NCBI GenBank assembly: GCA_902619165.1
Contig: CACNDI010000005.1
Location: 62,001-126,000 of the forward strand
From: an uncultured Alphaproteobacteria bacterium
Lineage (GTDB): Bacteria > Pseudomonadota > Alphaproteobacteria > Rhodobacterales > Rhodobacteraceae
Length of the DNA stretch: 64,000 nt
Reading direction: 5' to 3'
The notes beneath the pieces are model-generated. The model did not search any database. It was not told the DNA's origin and was given only the letters and a program-made list of their open reading frames with translations. Every line of letters starts with the position of its first letter. The stretch's first letter is position 1. Positions 17,737 through 28,298 of this stretch are shown here, in pieces. A program made the position numbers and the translations under genes.

Positions 17737-19587
17737 ATGAGAACTAGTTCTTATGCAAATGATGAATTGAGGAAAGTCAAAAAGCAGGAGGACTATAAGT
17801 CTATTTTTTTAACTACTTTTCGCTACTTGTGGCCGGATGAACTAATTTTCAGAATTAGGGTCATAGCTTCACTTTTTTGTTTAGTACTTGCAAAAGTTTT
17901 TACAGTTTTAACACCTTTATTGCTTATGACCTTGGTTGATGAATTAAATGTTTCAGTTAATAGCAACAAGACAGGTGACTTTGTTACATGGGGAGCACTT
18001 GCTTTGGCTTTGGGCTATGGAGCAGCAAGATTTTCATCGGTTGCTTTCGTACAAATTAGAGACTTTCTTTTTGTAAATGTTGCTCAAAACGGTCTAAAAA
18101 GACTCAGTATGGATTCCTTTCAACATATGCATAGTCTTCCTCTGAGTTTCCACTTGTCTAGACAGACTGGTTCTTTACATAAGGTTATTGATCGAGGCGT
18201 TCGGGGTATAGAGTTTCTTCTTAGGTTTGTACTTTTTTCTATCGGACCTTTAATTCTCGAGTTACTATTTGTCTGTATTTTGATTACTTACAAGTTTGAC
18301 GAAATTTTTCTAATTATTATTTTGGTCACAATATTTTTATACGTCATTTTCACTGTAAGCGTTACAAATTGGAGAGTGAGAATACGAAGAAAAATGAATA
18401 TGTGGGATGCTGACCTAAGCCAAAAGACGATAGATAGCCTTCTAAACTATGAGACCGTCAAATATTTTTCTGCAGAAAATCATGAAAAAGAAAAGTATTT
18501 GAAATCATTAAAGGCATATGAGCTCTTTGCTATTAAAACTGGGAAATCGTTATCAATGCTTAATTTTGGTCAGGCTTTAATTGTAACACTTGGATTGCTG
18601 ATCCTAATAGTTATTTCAACAAAACAGGTTGTTGACGGCTCTTTAACAGTAGGTGGTTTGGTTGGATTGAACGCTATTATGTTGCAATTGATTTTACCAT
18701 TAAACTTTTTAGGTACCGTTTATCGGGAAATAAGGCAGGCGTTGGTTGATATGGCAGATTTATTTATTTTGTTTGCGGAGGATAAGGAGGAGGATGAAAT
18801 TGTAAAAGACGAGCTCACTTATATTAAGCAGGGAATTATTTTTGATAAAGTTTCTTTTGGGTATGTTGGAACTAGGAAGGTTATCAGCGATGTTAGTTTT
18901 TCAATTCCTGTTGGTAAAACAACCGCGATAGTTGGACCCTCTGGCAGCGGTAAGTCTACAATAGGAAAACTAATTTTTGGTTTTTATAAACCATTGAGTG
19001 GAAAGATTTTAATCGATGGAAGGGACAGTGCTGACTTAAAAACAGCTATGGTTAGGAGGCAGTTAGCGGTCACTCCCCAAGATATAGTTCTATTTAATGA
19101 TACGTTAGAATATAATATTAAATATGGCTCCAACAACGTCTCAGATCACAAGTTGAATAGGGTTATTGAACAAGTAGATTTAAAGGATTTTGTTTTAAGT
19201 CTACCGGATGGCTTGGCAACTCAGGTTGGTGAAAGAGGTCTTAAGTTATCTGGAGGCGAAAAGCAAAGAGTTGCTATCGCCAGAATGTTATTGAAAGATT
19301 GTTACATTAATATTCTTGATGAAGCTACTAGTTCACTGGATTCAAAAACAGAAAAAAAAATTGTCGAAAATTTATTCGTAAAAAAGGCAAGTAAGACTTT
19401 TATAATTATATCCCATAGGTTATCTTCCATTGCAAATGCCGACAATATTTTGGTTATAGAAAATGGTCGACTGACTGAACAGGGGAAACATGGTAGCTTA
19501 ATGCAGGAAAACGGACTATACAAAGAAATGTGGGAAAAACAGAAAAAATACGAAATTACAAATAGCGGGACAAATTTTGATGGTTGA
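17737..19587 (+). CDS. ABC transporter, fused permease/ATPase (ATM1/HMT1-like)
   Basis: Walker A GPSGSGKSTIGK; signature LSGGEKQRVAIAR; Walker B NILDEATSSLD; VKYFSAENHE typical of the ATM1 group. Confidence 0.88.
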   Translation: MRTSSYANDELRKVKKQEDYKSIFLTTFRYLWPDELIFRIRVIASLFCLVLAKVFTVLTPLLLMTLVDELNVSVNSNKTGDFVTWGALALALGYGAARFSSVAFVQIRDFLFVNVAQNGLKRLSMDSFQHMHSLPLSFHLSRQTGSLHKVIDRGVRGIEFLLRFVLFSIGPLILELLFVCILITYKFDEIFLIIILVTIFLYVIFTVSVTNWRVRIRRKMNMWDADLSQKTIDSLLNYETVKYFSAENHEKEKYLKSLKAYELFAIKTGKSLSMLNFGQALIVTLGLLILIVISTKQVVDGSLTVGGLVGLNAIMLQLILPLNFLGTVYREIRQALVDMADLFILFAEDKEEDEIVKDELTYIKQGIIFDKVSFGYVGTRKVISDVSFSIPVGKTTAIVGPSGSGKSTIGKLIFGFYKPLSGKILIDGRDSADLKTAMVRRQLAVTPQDIVLFNDTLEYNIKYGSNNVSDHKLNRVIEQVDLKDFVLSLPDGLATQVGERGLKLSGGEKQRVAIARMLLKDCYINILDEATSSLDSKTEKKIVENLFVKKASKTFIIISHRLSSIANADNILVIENGRLTEQGKHGSLMQENGLYKEMWEKQKKYEITNSGTNFDG

Positions 19588-20218
19588 ATCAGAGAGCTTT
19601 ATCAAAGAGGTCAGTGAAGAAGTAAAAAGGGATAAACTATTTAAGTTTTTTAATAAATTTAAGTGGCCTCTATTTGCTTTAATTATATTCTTAGTCGGAG
19701 CAGTTGGAGGCTATGAATATTACAAGTTTTCTAAAAAAGCCAATGCACAAAAAAATGGAGAGTTTTTGGTCTCCGCAATGGAAAATTTAAAAAATAATGA
19801 TCAAACTGTTACCGAAGAAATAGATAACAAATTTTTATCTGTTTTTATTAAGTTGAATGAGGCAAAATATTTTGAAGAAAAAGGTGACATTAAAAGTGCG
19901 GTAGCTGCATATGAGTATATAATTAGTAGGCATGGTGAAAATAAATTTTTTGACCATTATGCAAAATTCCAGTTGTATTTAATGGATCCCGCAGAAAGTC
20001 TTAGTGACAAAAAGAAAATTGATATTCTTGATGAGCTCTCTGGTCCAGATGGTCCGTTGAAGTTATTAGCGTTAGAGCAAAAACTATATCTATATGTGAA
20101 GATTAGTGACTTAGATAACATTATGTCACACGTGAAGCTTATATTGTCGGATCCATCAATTATGCCTGAACAGGTTAGCAGGATAAAAGAAATTGAAAAA
20201 ATTTATGAGCTTAACTGA
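19577..20218 (+). CDS. Tetratricopeptide-like YfgM-type membrane-anchored protein
   Basis: N-terminal cytosolic segment then TM (WPLFALIIFLVGAVGGYEYY); immediately upstream of bamB. ATG at 19580. Confidence 0.7.
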   Translation: MMVESESFIKEVSEEVKRDKLFKFFNKFKWPLFALIIFLVGAVGGYEYYKFSKKANAQKNGEFLVSAMENLKNNDQTVTEEIDNKFLSVFIKLNEAKYFEEKGDIKSAVAAYEYIISRHGENKFFDHYAKFQLYLMDPAESLSDKKKIDILDELSGPDGPLKLLALEQKLYLYVKISDLDNIMSHVKLILSDPSIMPEQVSRIKEIEKIYELN

Positions 20219-21491
20219 TTATATTGGTAAAAGATTTGCTTTTTTTAAGTTAATCCTCTTAACCTCTGCTATTTTTTCTCAAAGTTGTTCTAATGATGAG
20301 AGACTAGAGGGGTTTAGGCAGCCAGTTTTAATGGAACAAAAGGTTTATGAAACAAACAAAAAAAGCAAAAAAGTGGCTCTTGGAAATCCGAAAAATATTA
20401 GCTCTTGGACGCATAGCGGTGGTGGGTCAAGCCATAGTTTAGGTAATATAGCTTTCTCAGCAGTAGGAAAGTTTAGTTCTCATTCCAAAGTAAAAGTTGG
20501 CCCAAAAGGATCATACTCTGAGCCACTTGTTCAAAATAATAAGATTTTTTTAATGACACCCAATGGATATGTTGTTGTTTATAATGATAAAGGACAATTT
20601 CTTTGGGAGCTAAGCATTGTTCCTGAGGGTAGTAGGGCGAAGAGCAATATATATGGTGGCTTGGCAATAAATAAAGATAAACTTGCTGTTACTTCATCAT
20701 TTGGAGAGCTCTTACTAATTAGTATATCGAAGAGGAGAGTGGATTGGAGATACGACTTCAAGAGACCATTTAGATCAGCACCAATATTTCATAAGGGGTT
20801 TATTTTTGGAGTTACAGGAGATGATATTGCTGTATCTTTTGATGTTAAGGGCAAGTTAAGGTGGACAAAAAAGGGACCTCAGAAAAACACAAAGGTGTTT
20901 GCAACAGTATCTCCTGCTGCTTTAGGAAATAAGGTGCTTTTCCCATTTAGTGGTGGTTCTTTAGTCGCGCTCAACGCGGTGAATGGAATAGAAGAGTGGA
21001 AAATAAATTTAGAAAATTCTAATATTGGTTCAGCATCTGCTTCATTAGGCGATTTTGCTAGTGATCCGGCAGTATATGGATCAAGTATATTTGGAGTAGG
21101 TGCCTTTGGTGAAACCTTTTCTGCGACCAAAAGTGGGAAAGTTTTATGGAGAAACAACATCCAGTGCTCTAGTCGACTTGTAGTATCTGGTAATTCCGCT
21201 TTCTACATTTCCAAAAACTCTTTTATAGGAAGAATTAATTCTAAGAATGGGAAAATAGTATTTTTAAAAGAGTTTACAGGTAAAACGTGGGTCAAATATC
21301 ATGGTCCGTTACTTCTTCAAAATAAGTTGCTAGTTCTTGCTACTGATAAAAATGCTTATTGGTTTTCTCCGGAAGATGGAAGGTTGCTGAATAAGGAGAA
21401 ACTTGGAAAGAAAATTTCGTCTCCTCCCGTAGTAGTAAACAAGAGACTGATGTTTGTTTCCGAAGATGGTATGTTGAATATACTTAACTAG
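20205..21491 (+). CDS. bamB: Outer membrane assembly PQQ-repeat protein BamB-like
   Basis: Repeated PQQ-like blades (VVYNDKGQFLWEL, VSFDVKGKLRWTKK, LVALNAVNGIEEWKI); upstream of der. Confidence 0.85.
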   Translation: MSLTDYIGKRFAFFKLILLTSAIFSQSCSNDERLEGFRQPVLMEQKVYETNKKSKKVALGNPKNISSWTHSGGGSSHSLGNIAFSAVGKFSSHSKVKVGPKGSYSEPLVQNNKIFLMTPNGYVVVYNDKGQFLWELSIVPEGSRAKSNIYGGLAINKDKLAVTSSFGELLLISISKRRVDWRYDFKRPFRSAPIFHKGFIFGVTGDDIAVSFDVKGKLRWTKKGPQKNTKVFATVSPAALGNKVLFPFSGGSLVALNAVNGIEEWKINLENSNIGSASASLGDFASDPAVYGSSIFGVGAFGETFSATKSGKVLWRNNIQCSSRLVVSGNSAFYISKNSFIGRINSKNGKIVFLKEFTGKTWVKYHGPLLLQNKLLVLATDKNAYWFSPEDGRLLNKEKLGKKISSPPVVVNKRLMFVSEDGMLNILN

Positions 21492-21508
21492 TCAATAAGG
21501 AGAATTTC

Positions 21509-22873
21509 TTGTTCATAAGAGCAGGTATAGTTGGTCGCCCTAATGTTGGGAAATCTACATTCTTCAATTGTTTGCTGGGACGTACTAGAGCGATCGTAGG
21601 TGATTTTGCTGGAGTTACACGCGATTATAAGGAAGAACTCCTAGATTTAAAAAATTTTCAAATCCAATTAGTGGATACTGCTGGCTTGAAATCATCACTT
21701 ATGTCTGAACAAGAAAAGACAATAAATAGACACACCCTCAATTTAATTAATCATTTAGATATTATTCTGTTTGTCGTAGATGGCAGAGTAGGAGTGACCT
21801 TTGAAGATAAAGAAATATTTCAAGTGTGTAGGAAGTTGGACAAGCCTACTATTTTAGTTGTAAATAAAGTTGAAACATCTGTGATTGAAAAGAGACTTTT
21901 TGAAGAAGATTTAAACTTCTTTGGTTTACCTAATATTATTTTTGTTTCTAGTGAGCACAAGTTAGGGATAGAAAAAGTGTTCTCCGCACTCGAAGATATT
22001 TGTCAAGAAAATAAATTAAAGTCGATTGCGAAAGACGAATTCAATTATGAAAAAAAACCAATAAATATAGCAATAATCGGTCGCCCGAATGTCGGGAAAT
22101 CTACGCTTGTAAACGCCATTATAAAAAAGCAAAGATTTGTTACTGGTCCAGAAGCCGGATTAACAAGAGATAGCAATTTTGTTTTTTTTGATTGGGATAA
22201 TGATTTTTTCAAGATTTACGATACTGCAGGTGCAAGAAAAAAACGCAAAATTGATAATTCTTTAGAAAAAGAGTCAGTCAAGGAAACCTTAAGAGCTATA
22301 AAGTTTGCTCAAATTGTTATATTAGTTTTAGAACCTAATGAATTACTTAATGCTCAGGATCAAAAGCTTGCCTCTCTGTGTGAGAGAGAGGGTAGAGCCG
22401 TTGTTTTTGTGGTCAACAAGAGTGACAAAATTTTTGATAAAAAATTTGTTGATGAAAAGCTCAAGAAAACGATTTCAAAATCTTTGCCTCAGTTCAAGGG
22501 AGCTTATTTTTCTTATATTTCAGGTTTAAAAAGTATTGGTCTTGATACCTTAAGAGAAAATATGATGAAAGCTTATTCAAATTGGAACTTTAGACAGTCA
22601 ACTTCTAATCTAAATACTTGGTTGAAGGAAAAACTTGATAAACACGCTCCACCAACTAACAACGAAAAAAGAAGAATAAAGCTAAAGTATATAGTGCAAT
22701 CAAACACTAGACCGCCAACTATAAAAATATTTACTTCTCACAATGGTATCGTGTCAAAATCTTATAAAAGGTATCTTGAAAACTCATTTAGAGAAGATTT
22801 TGGTCTTCTCGGTACTCCAATAAGAATAATATTTAAGTCAGGTGATAATCCTTTCACCTCTAGTAAGCATTAA
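21509..22873 (+). CDS. der: GTPase Der (EngA)
   Basis: Two GTPase domains (GRPNVGKSTFFN, GRPNVGKSTLVN) plus C-terminal KH-like domain; TTG start. Confidence 0.95.
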   Translation: MFIRAGIVGRPNVGKSTFFNCLLGRTRAIVGDFAGVTRDYKEELLDLKNFQIQLVDTAGLKSSLMSEQEKTINRHTLNLINHLDIILFVVDGRVGVTFEDKEIFQVCRKLDKPTILVVNKVETSVIEKRLFEEDLNFFGLPNIIFVSSEHKLGIEKVFSALEDICQENKLKSIAKDEFNYEKKPINIAIIGRPNVGKSTLVNAIIKKQRFVTGPEAGLTRDSNFVFFDWDNDFFKIYDTAGARKKRKIDNSLEKESVKETLRAIKFAQIVILVLEPNELLNAQDQKLASLCEREGRAVVFVVNKSDKIFDKKFVDEKLKKTISKSLPQFKGAYFSYISGLKSIGLDTLRENMMKAYSNWNFRQSTSNLNTWLKEKLDKHAPPTNNEKRRIKLKYIVQSNTRPPTIKIFTSHNGIVSKSYKRYLENSFREDFGLLGTPIRIIFKSGDNPFTSSKH

Positions 22874-23557
22874 AATCTTCTCTATAATTTTTCTGGCTTC
22901 TTCATTAACAGCATCACTATCAATATTCTTCTCACCTGGAAACATCTTCTTCCTTAACTTTGTTTCCATTGGCCCTGGATATTGAATTAGAACATTGACA
23001 CCTAGTCTTTTATTTTCTTCTTGATATGATAGGAACAGTTGATCACATGCTTTTTTTGCCGAATTATAGGGGCCATTAAATTTTTTTGTTCTAACATCGG
23101 AGATATAAACGAATAAACCTTTAGGATCTCTACTTAATAATCGATGAAAACATGATATTAATCTAAAGGAAATCATAATTGGTGAAAGTAAATTAATCTC
23201 TACCTCTTTCAAAGAAACTTGATTAATTGGCATCATTTGAAGCGAAGACATCGCACAGTGAATAATACCATGAAGTTCTCCAAAATTTTCTGATATTCTA
23301 TTTGATAGCTCTTCAATTGTTCCTTGCTTTGCTAGATCTATACAAACAAGCGTTACTGACCCTTTTGTTTGTTCTATAGTGTCAGATAAGTCTTCTAATC
23401 TATTTTTATCTCTACCGACAGCAATAACTTCAGCACCCTCCTGAGCCAACGCGATAGAGATACTAAATCCTAGACCGCTGGTTGCTCCTGTTATAAGCAC
23501 TTTTGATCCAGAAAGTCTTTTAGAATTGTAATCTACTTTCATTACTTTTTTACACAA
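22838..23557 (-). CDS. SDR family oxidoreductase
   Basis: VLITGATSGLGFSIS, YNSAKKACDQ; overlaps der 3' end antiparallel. Confidence 0.85.
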   Translation of the reverse strand: MCKKVMKVDYNSKRLSGSKVLITGATSGLGFSISIALAQEGAEVIAVGRDKNRLEDLSDTIEQTKGSVTLVCIDLAKQGTIEELSNRISENFGELHGIIHCAMSSLQMMPINQVSLKEVEINLLSPIMISFRLISCFHRLLSRDPKGLFVYISDVRTKKFNGPYNSAKKACDQLFLSYQEENKRLGVNVLIQYPGPMETKLRKKMFPGEKNIDSDAVNEEARKIIEKILMLTRGERIIT

Positions 23558-24102
23558 GTTGTCAACAGATTATCGTAGTTGTCAATTATCCACTCTGGGA
23601 TATTTTGGGGATACTTTGTAAGTATTTTTTCTTGTACGTCTAAGGTGATCGTATTGGACTTAGACAGCCCAATAAATTTCCATGACTCAGAGTCTTTAAG
23701 CACTTGATTATAGATAATAAGAAAAATTATTATTACTATTCCCCCTCTTAAAAACCCAAAAAGCAAACCAAAAATTTTGTTTACCTCATTAAGGATTGAG
23801 GTTTCTATAAAATATGAAATTTTGTATGTAATGAATGAGATAGCTATAAGAGCTAGTGTAAAACCCAAGATAAATGAAAGTATCATCATTAATTCACAGC
23901 TATCGCCTAATATGTTCATCACGAAATCTATTTCGGAAATAGTAGTAAAGATCATAGGGGAAATAAGATAAGCTACCATGATTGCTAGAAACCAGTTTAA
24001 AATCAACAGAACTTCTTTTGTGAAACCTCTATAGTAGGCAAAAACTCCTGAGAAAATTATCAATCCGGCTGAAATCAAATCAAAAGAGGACAAGGTCTCC
24101 AT
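23542..24102 (-). CDS. cvpA: CvpA family protein
   Basis: FDLISAGLIIFSGVFAYYRGFTKEVL; 4-TM pattern. Confidence 0.85.
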   Translation of the reverse strand: METLSSFDLISAGLIIFSGVFAYYRGFTKEVLLILNWFLAIMVAYLISPMIFTTISEIDFVMNILGDSCELMMILSFILGFTLALIAISFITYKISYFIETSILNEVNKIFGLLFGFLRGGIVIIIFLIIYNQVLKDSESWKFIGLSKSNTITLDVQEKILTKYPQNIPEWIIDNYDNLLTTCVKK

Positions 24103-24152
24103 TAGCTCAGATTCCTTTGTAAAGAAATTTAATTAACAAACTTTCTAAGAGA

Positions 24153-24887
24153 TTAACCATTTAAGAATATCTTTAACAATTTATTTTTTGATAAGATAGC
24201 CTGTCTTGGATTTCCAGACCATTCAACTTTTCCATCATCTAATAGAATAATCTTCGTCGCAAGAAACCTTGCCAAATTAATATCATGGGTGATTGTAATA
24301 GCAGTTTTTTTGTAATCCTTTATGATTTTACTGATTAAAGAAATTATTTTTTTTGACATTATTGGGTCAAGCCCAGTAGTGGGCTCATCAAAAATCAGAA
24401 TATCTGGTTCTGAAAATATTGATCTCGCTATGCCAACCCTTTTTTGCATTCCCCCAGATAATTCAGATGGGTAATTTTCAGCTATGTTAGTAGGCAATCC
24501 AACCTCTCTTAGCCTTTCAATTGCTAGCTTTCTAAGCTTGATAATGCTAGGAGAATTTTCATTATATAGTTTTTTAAAAGCAATATTCTGCCAAATATTA
24601 TAGCTATCAAATAGTGCATTGCTTTGAAAACAAACACCCAACTTATTTAAAAATTTTTGCCGATCTACATCTCTGCTAATCCGCTTACCATCAAAAAATA
24701 TTGAACCAGAGCTAATATCTTCGAGCCCTAATATGCACTTTGCCAACATGGACTTGCCTGCACCTGAACCACCTATAATTACCAAATGCTCCTCCGGCTC
24801 TATTGTAAAAGAAATATTTTTTAGAATCTGTTTAGAATCTATCGCCTTACTTAAGTTTTTCACCTCGATTTTCGATTTTTTGATCAT
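24153..24887 (-). CDS. mlaF: Mla-type ABC transporter ATP-binding protein
   Basis: Walker A GGSGAGKSMLAK; LSGGMQKRVGIARSI; ILIFDEPTTGLDPIMSK. Confidence 0.88.
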   Translation of the reverse strand: MIKKSKIEVKNLSKAIDSKQILKNISFTIEPEEHLVIIGGSGAGKSMLAKCILGLEDISSGSIFFDGKRISRDVDRQKFLNKLGVCFQSNALFDSYNIWQNIAFKKLYNENSPSIIKLRKLAIERLREVGLPTNIAENYPSELSGGMQKRVGIARSIFSEPDILIFDEPTTGLDPIMSKKIISLISKIIKDYKKTAITITHDINLARFLATKIILLDDGKVEWSGNPRQAILSKNKLLKIFLNG

Positions 24888-25666
24888 TTATTAAATAAGG
24901 CTTCGGTTAAAATATAGTTTGCGGCAAGAATAGAGATTGAGGACCAAACAACAGAGTTAATAGTTGCTTTACCCACACCTCGCGCTCCAACTGTTGTATT
25001 AAGTCCATGAAATGTCCCTAGCACGCCAATGATTAACCCGAAGAAGCAAGCTTTTATTAAACCAGAGACAACGTCGGCTAATTCTAGGAATTTAATTGTA
25101 TTTAATAAATAATTAGATGGATTAAATTCGAGAGTACTAACGCCAACTAAGAAACCTCCTAAAATGCCAAGGATATCGCCAGTAAGTGTTAAGAGTGGTA
25201 ACGAAATAATACAAGCGAAAACTCGGGGTATAATAAGAAAATTGTATGGATTTGCATTCAGTGTATACAGAGCGTCAATCTGTTCTGTAACTTTCATTGT
25301 GCCTATTTCCGCGGATATTGATGAAGCAACACGACCGGACATAATCAAACCACATAGCACGGGTCCTAGCTCTCTACAAATACCAATAGCCACTATTGAA
25401 GGAACTACACTTTCGGCATTGAATCGAGTTCCCCCCGAATATATTTGAAGAGCTAAAGCGGCGCCCGTAAATACAGCAGTCAATCCTACAACAGGTAAAG
25501 ACATAAACCCTATTTGTATAAATTGATTGAGAAAGGCCTTTGCGTAGAATGGTCCTGTAAGTGCATATGATAGTATCTTCAAGGTAAATCTGCTAAAAAT
25601 ACCAAGTTTAGTCATAAATACTAGAAGTGAGTTACCTATAAGTGCAATATAAAAAATAAATTTCAT
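24884..25666 (-). CDS. mlaE: MlaE family ABC transporter permease
   Basis: VPSIVAIGICRELGPVLCGLIMSGRVASSISAEIGTMKVTEQIDAL. Confidence 0.92.
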   Translation of the reverse strand: MKFIFYIALIGNSLLVFMTKLGIFSRFTLKILSYALTGPFYAKAFLNQFIQIGFMSLPVVGLTAVFTGAALALQIYSGGTRFNAESVVPSIVAIGICRELGPVLCGLIMSGRVASSISAEIGTMKVTEQIDALYTLNANPYNFLIIPRVFACIISLPLLTLTGDILGILGGFLVGVSTLEFNPSNYLLNTIKFLELADVVSGLIKACFFGLIIGVLGTFHGLNTTVGARGVGKATINSVVWSSISILAANYILTEALFNK

Positions 25667-25674
25667 ATAATTTC

Positions 25675-26715
25675 CTATTTAGAGTAAACTCTGCTAATTC
25701 TTTCACCCAAATTCACTAGCACTTCATGACTAATGGTTTTACAGTCTTTTGCGAAATCATCAACTTGATATTCAGGTGAAAATACACAAAGATATCTAGG
25801 GGTTTGGGGTAAATTTGAAATATCTACTGTAACAAGATCCATAGAAATTCTACCTATTATGGGGCATGGTATGTTTCCATAGAATAATTTACCTATGTTA
25901 CTTAGTGTTCTTGGTAAACCGTCTGCATATCCCATTGCCAGAGTAGCAACTTTCATCTTGTGTTTAGCTTTGTATGTAAAGTTATAACCAACTTGCATAT
26001 TTTTATCTATAATAAAGTCTTGAAGGACTGGAACCTTTATTTGAATAACTTCTTTCAATCCATTATTCCTAATCCCTCCGTATAATCCAATACCAGGCCT
26101 GACCATATCAAAGTGGAACTCTTTCCCTAATAAAGTTCCATGGCTTGCTGACATACTTAGACGGATGTTAGGTAAAAAATTACATAATTTAATAAATAGG
26201 TCTTTTTGTACTTTATTTTCTTTATTGGATGTATCGTCTGCACAAGCTAAATGTGACAAAATCAAATTCAATGGTAACGATTTTATTAGATCGATGTTTT
26301 CTAGAAGAGATTGGCTATCCAGTCCTAAGCGATTCATACCAGTGTTTAGTTGAATGGCAACCTTTTGTGTTTTATTAAATATTTCAATAAATTTTTGGGC
26401 TTCTAAAATGTTATTAATGATTGGCGTAATGTTATGTTCTCTATAAAGATTAGATTTCAGAAAATCAAATCCATTTAAAGTGAATATTTCACAATCCCTT
26501 GAGTAGCTCCTTACCTTTATTGCTTCAGAAATAGTAGCTGTAAAAAAACTTCTTACGCCATATCGCTCAATTTCAGGGACTATTTTTGCTATGCCTAGGC
26601 CATAAGCGTCTGATTTAACGACAGCCGATAGCTCAGTGTTTTTTTTTATTATCCTTTGAAAAAATTTGATGTTACTTGTTAAATTGGCAAGATTAATATG
26701 AAGTTCAGGAGACAA
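25675..26715 (-). CDS. alr: Alanine racemase
   Basis: AVVKSDAYGLG PLP lysine motif; GIGLYGG; GRISMDLVTVD. Confidence 0.93.
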   Translation of the reverse strand: MSPELHINLANLTSNIKFFQRIIKKNTELSAVVKSDAYGLGIAKIVPEIERYGVRSFFTATISEAIKVRSYSRDCEIFTLNGFDFLKSNLYREHNITPIINNILEAQKFIEIFNKTQKVAIQLNTGMNRLGLDSQSLLENIDLIKSLPLNLILSHLACADDTSNKENKVQKDLFIKLCNFLPNIRLSMSASHGTLLGKEFHFDMVRPGIGLYGGIRNNGLKEVIQIKVPVLQDFIIDKNMQVGYNFTYKAKHKMKVATLAMGYADGLPRTLSNIGKLFYGNIPCPIIGRISMDLVTVDISNLPQTPRYLCVFSPEYQVDDFAKDCKTISHEVLVNLGERISRVYSK

Positions 26716-26730
26716 TTATTATCCTAAGTC

Positions 26731-28188
26731 TCAATTTTTGACTTGATGGCTCTTTGCCAAATTACCAAATCGTGTAAAACGTCCATCAAAAGCTAAATCA
26801 ACTGTACCAACGGGACCGTGGCGTTGCTTTCCAATTATTAACTCTGCTTTTCCATGAATTTGTTCCATTTCCTCTTGCCACTTTATAAGTGCATCAAGGT
26901 CTTGATCACCTGGCTTTTCCCTCTCTTTATAATACTCTTCTCGAAATATAAACAAAACTACATCAGCATCTTGTTCAATGGAACCACTCTCCCGTAGATC
27001 TGCAAGCTGTGGTCTTTTATCATCTCTATTTTCCACTTGCCGAGAGAGTTGAGATAAAGCTAAGACAGGTATATTCAATTCTTTTGCAATTGCTTTAAGC
27101 CCTTGAGTTATTTCAGCAATTTCATTAACTCTGTTTTCTCTGTTTGATGAAGCTCGTATTAATTGAAGATAATCTATTATCAAAAAATCAAGGCCATGTG
27201 TTCTTTTTAGCCTTCTAGCTTTAGATGCTATGCTTGATATTAAAAGTGCAGGAGTATCATCTATAAAAAATTTACTTTGATCCAGTGAACGAGCAGCATC
27301 CACAAACTGATTAAATTCATTTTCGGATAGCTCACCTCTTCTAATCTGTTCTGAAGGAATTTTGCTTATATCAGATAAAATTCTTGTGGCGAGTTGTGCT
27401 GAGGACATTTCAAGTGAAAAGAAGCCAACACTAGAAGCTTTGCCATATTTCTTATAATTCGCAATCGACGCATTATATGCGATGTTTGTTGCCAAAGCGG
27501 TTTTTCCCATAGATGGTCGTCCAGCAAGAATTATCAAATCTGAATTCTGTAACCCTCCTAATTTTTTGTCTATGTCGATAAATCCAGAAGGTATACCGGA
27601 TACGCCTTGTATGTCTGAGTCGAAAGCTCTGTTAGCCAATTCGATTGCCTCAGTTGCAGCTTTAACAAGAGGCTCAAAGCTTTTTGATTGAGTACCATTT
27701 GACGCCACATCATAAAGAGATTGTTCTGCTTTTGTTATAAGTTGAGCAGGGACTGTTTCCTCTGTTATTTTTTTTGCGTCAAGAATTATTTCGTTTCCAA
27801 TATCAACGAGTTTTCTTCTAACCGCTAGATCATATAAAGCATTTGCATAGTCTTTTGCCGCATAGGCGCTTATAGCCATCGCAGACAAGTCAGTAAGCAA
27901 AGAAGGAACGTCTACATTATGGAAATCTTCGTCTGAGTCTAGATATGGTTTTAAAGTAATAGGTGAGACAATCAGCCCTTTTTTTGTTCTAGATGCGATA
28001 TGGGTGAATATTTTTTTATTTATTCCGTCATAGAAATGATCTTCATCAATAATGGATTCAATCTCCCCTAAAACTTCACTATTTACTAATAGCAAACCTA
28101 GCAGAGCTTGCTCGGCTTCAAGATTAAAAGTGGAAGCTTTGTCGACATCCGCCGTTTGATCAAGTTTAACATTATCCATTAGTCTCAC
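26731..28188 (-). CDS. dnaB: Replicative DNA helicase DnaB
   Basis: EAEQALLGLLL, AGRPSMGKTALATNIA, LDFLIIDYLQLI, LSQLSRQVENRDDKRPQLADLRESGSIEQDAD. Confidence 0.97.
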   Translation of the reverse strand: MRLMDNVKLDQTADVDKASTFNLEAEQALLGLLLVNSEVLGEIESIIDEDHFYDGINKKIFTHIASRTKKGLIVSPITLKPYLDSDEDFHNVDVPSLLTDLSAMAISAYAAKDYANALYDLAVRRKLVDIGNEIILDAKKITEETVPAQLITKAEQSLYDVASNGTQSKSFEPLVKAATEAIELANRAFDSDIQGVSGIPSGFIDIDKKLGGLQNSDLIILAGRPSMGKTALATNIAYNASIANYKKYGKASSVGFFSLEMSSAQLATRILSDISKIPSEQIRRGELSENEFNQFVDAARSLDQSKFFIDDTPALLISSIASKARRLKRTHGLDFLIIDYLQLIRASSNRENRVNEIAEITQGLKAIAKELNIPVLALSQLSRQVENRDDKRPQLADLRESGSIEQDADVVLFIFREEYYKEREKPGDQDLDALIKWQEEMEQIHGKAELIIGKQRHGPVGTVDLAFDGRFTRFGNLAKSHQVKN

Positions 28189-28298
28189 CGCGGATAGTAT
28201 ATACTAACTCTTTTTTTTTCACCAAGTTAATTATGCCTACAATCGCTATTTCATAGTGTTACGCTTGTTGGGTTTAGTATCTTATATTGATTAGCAGA

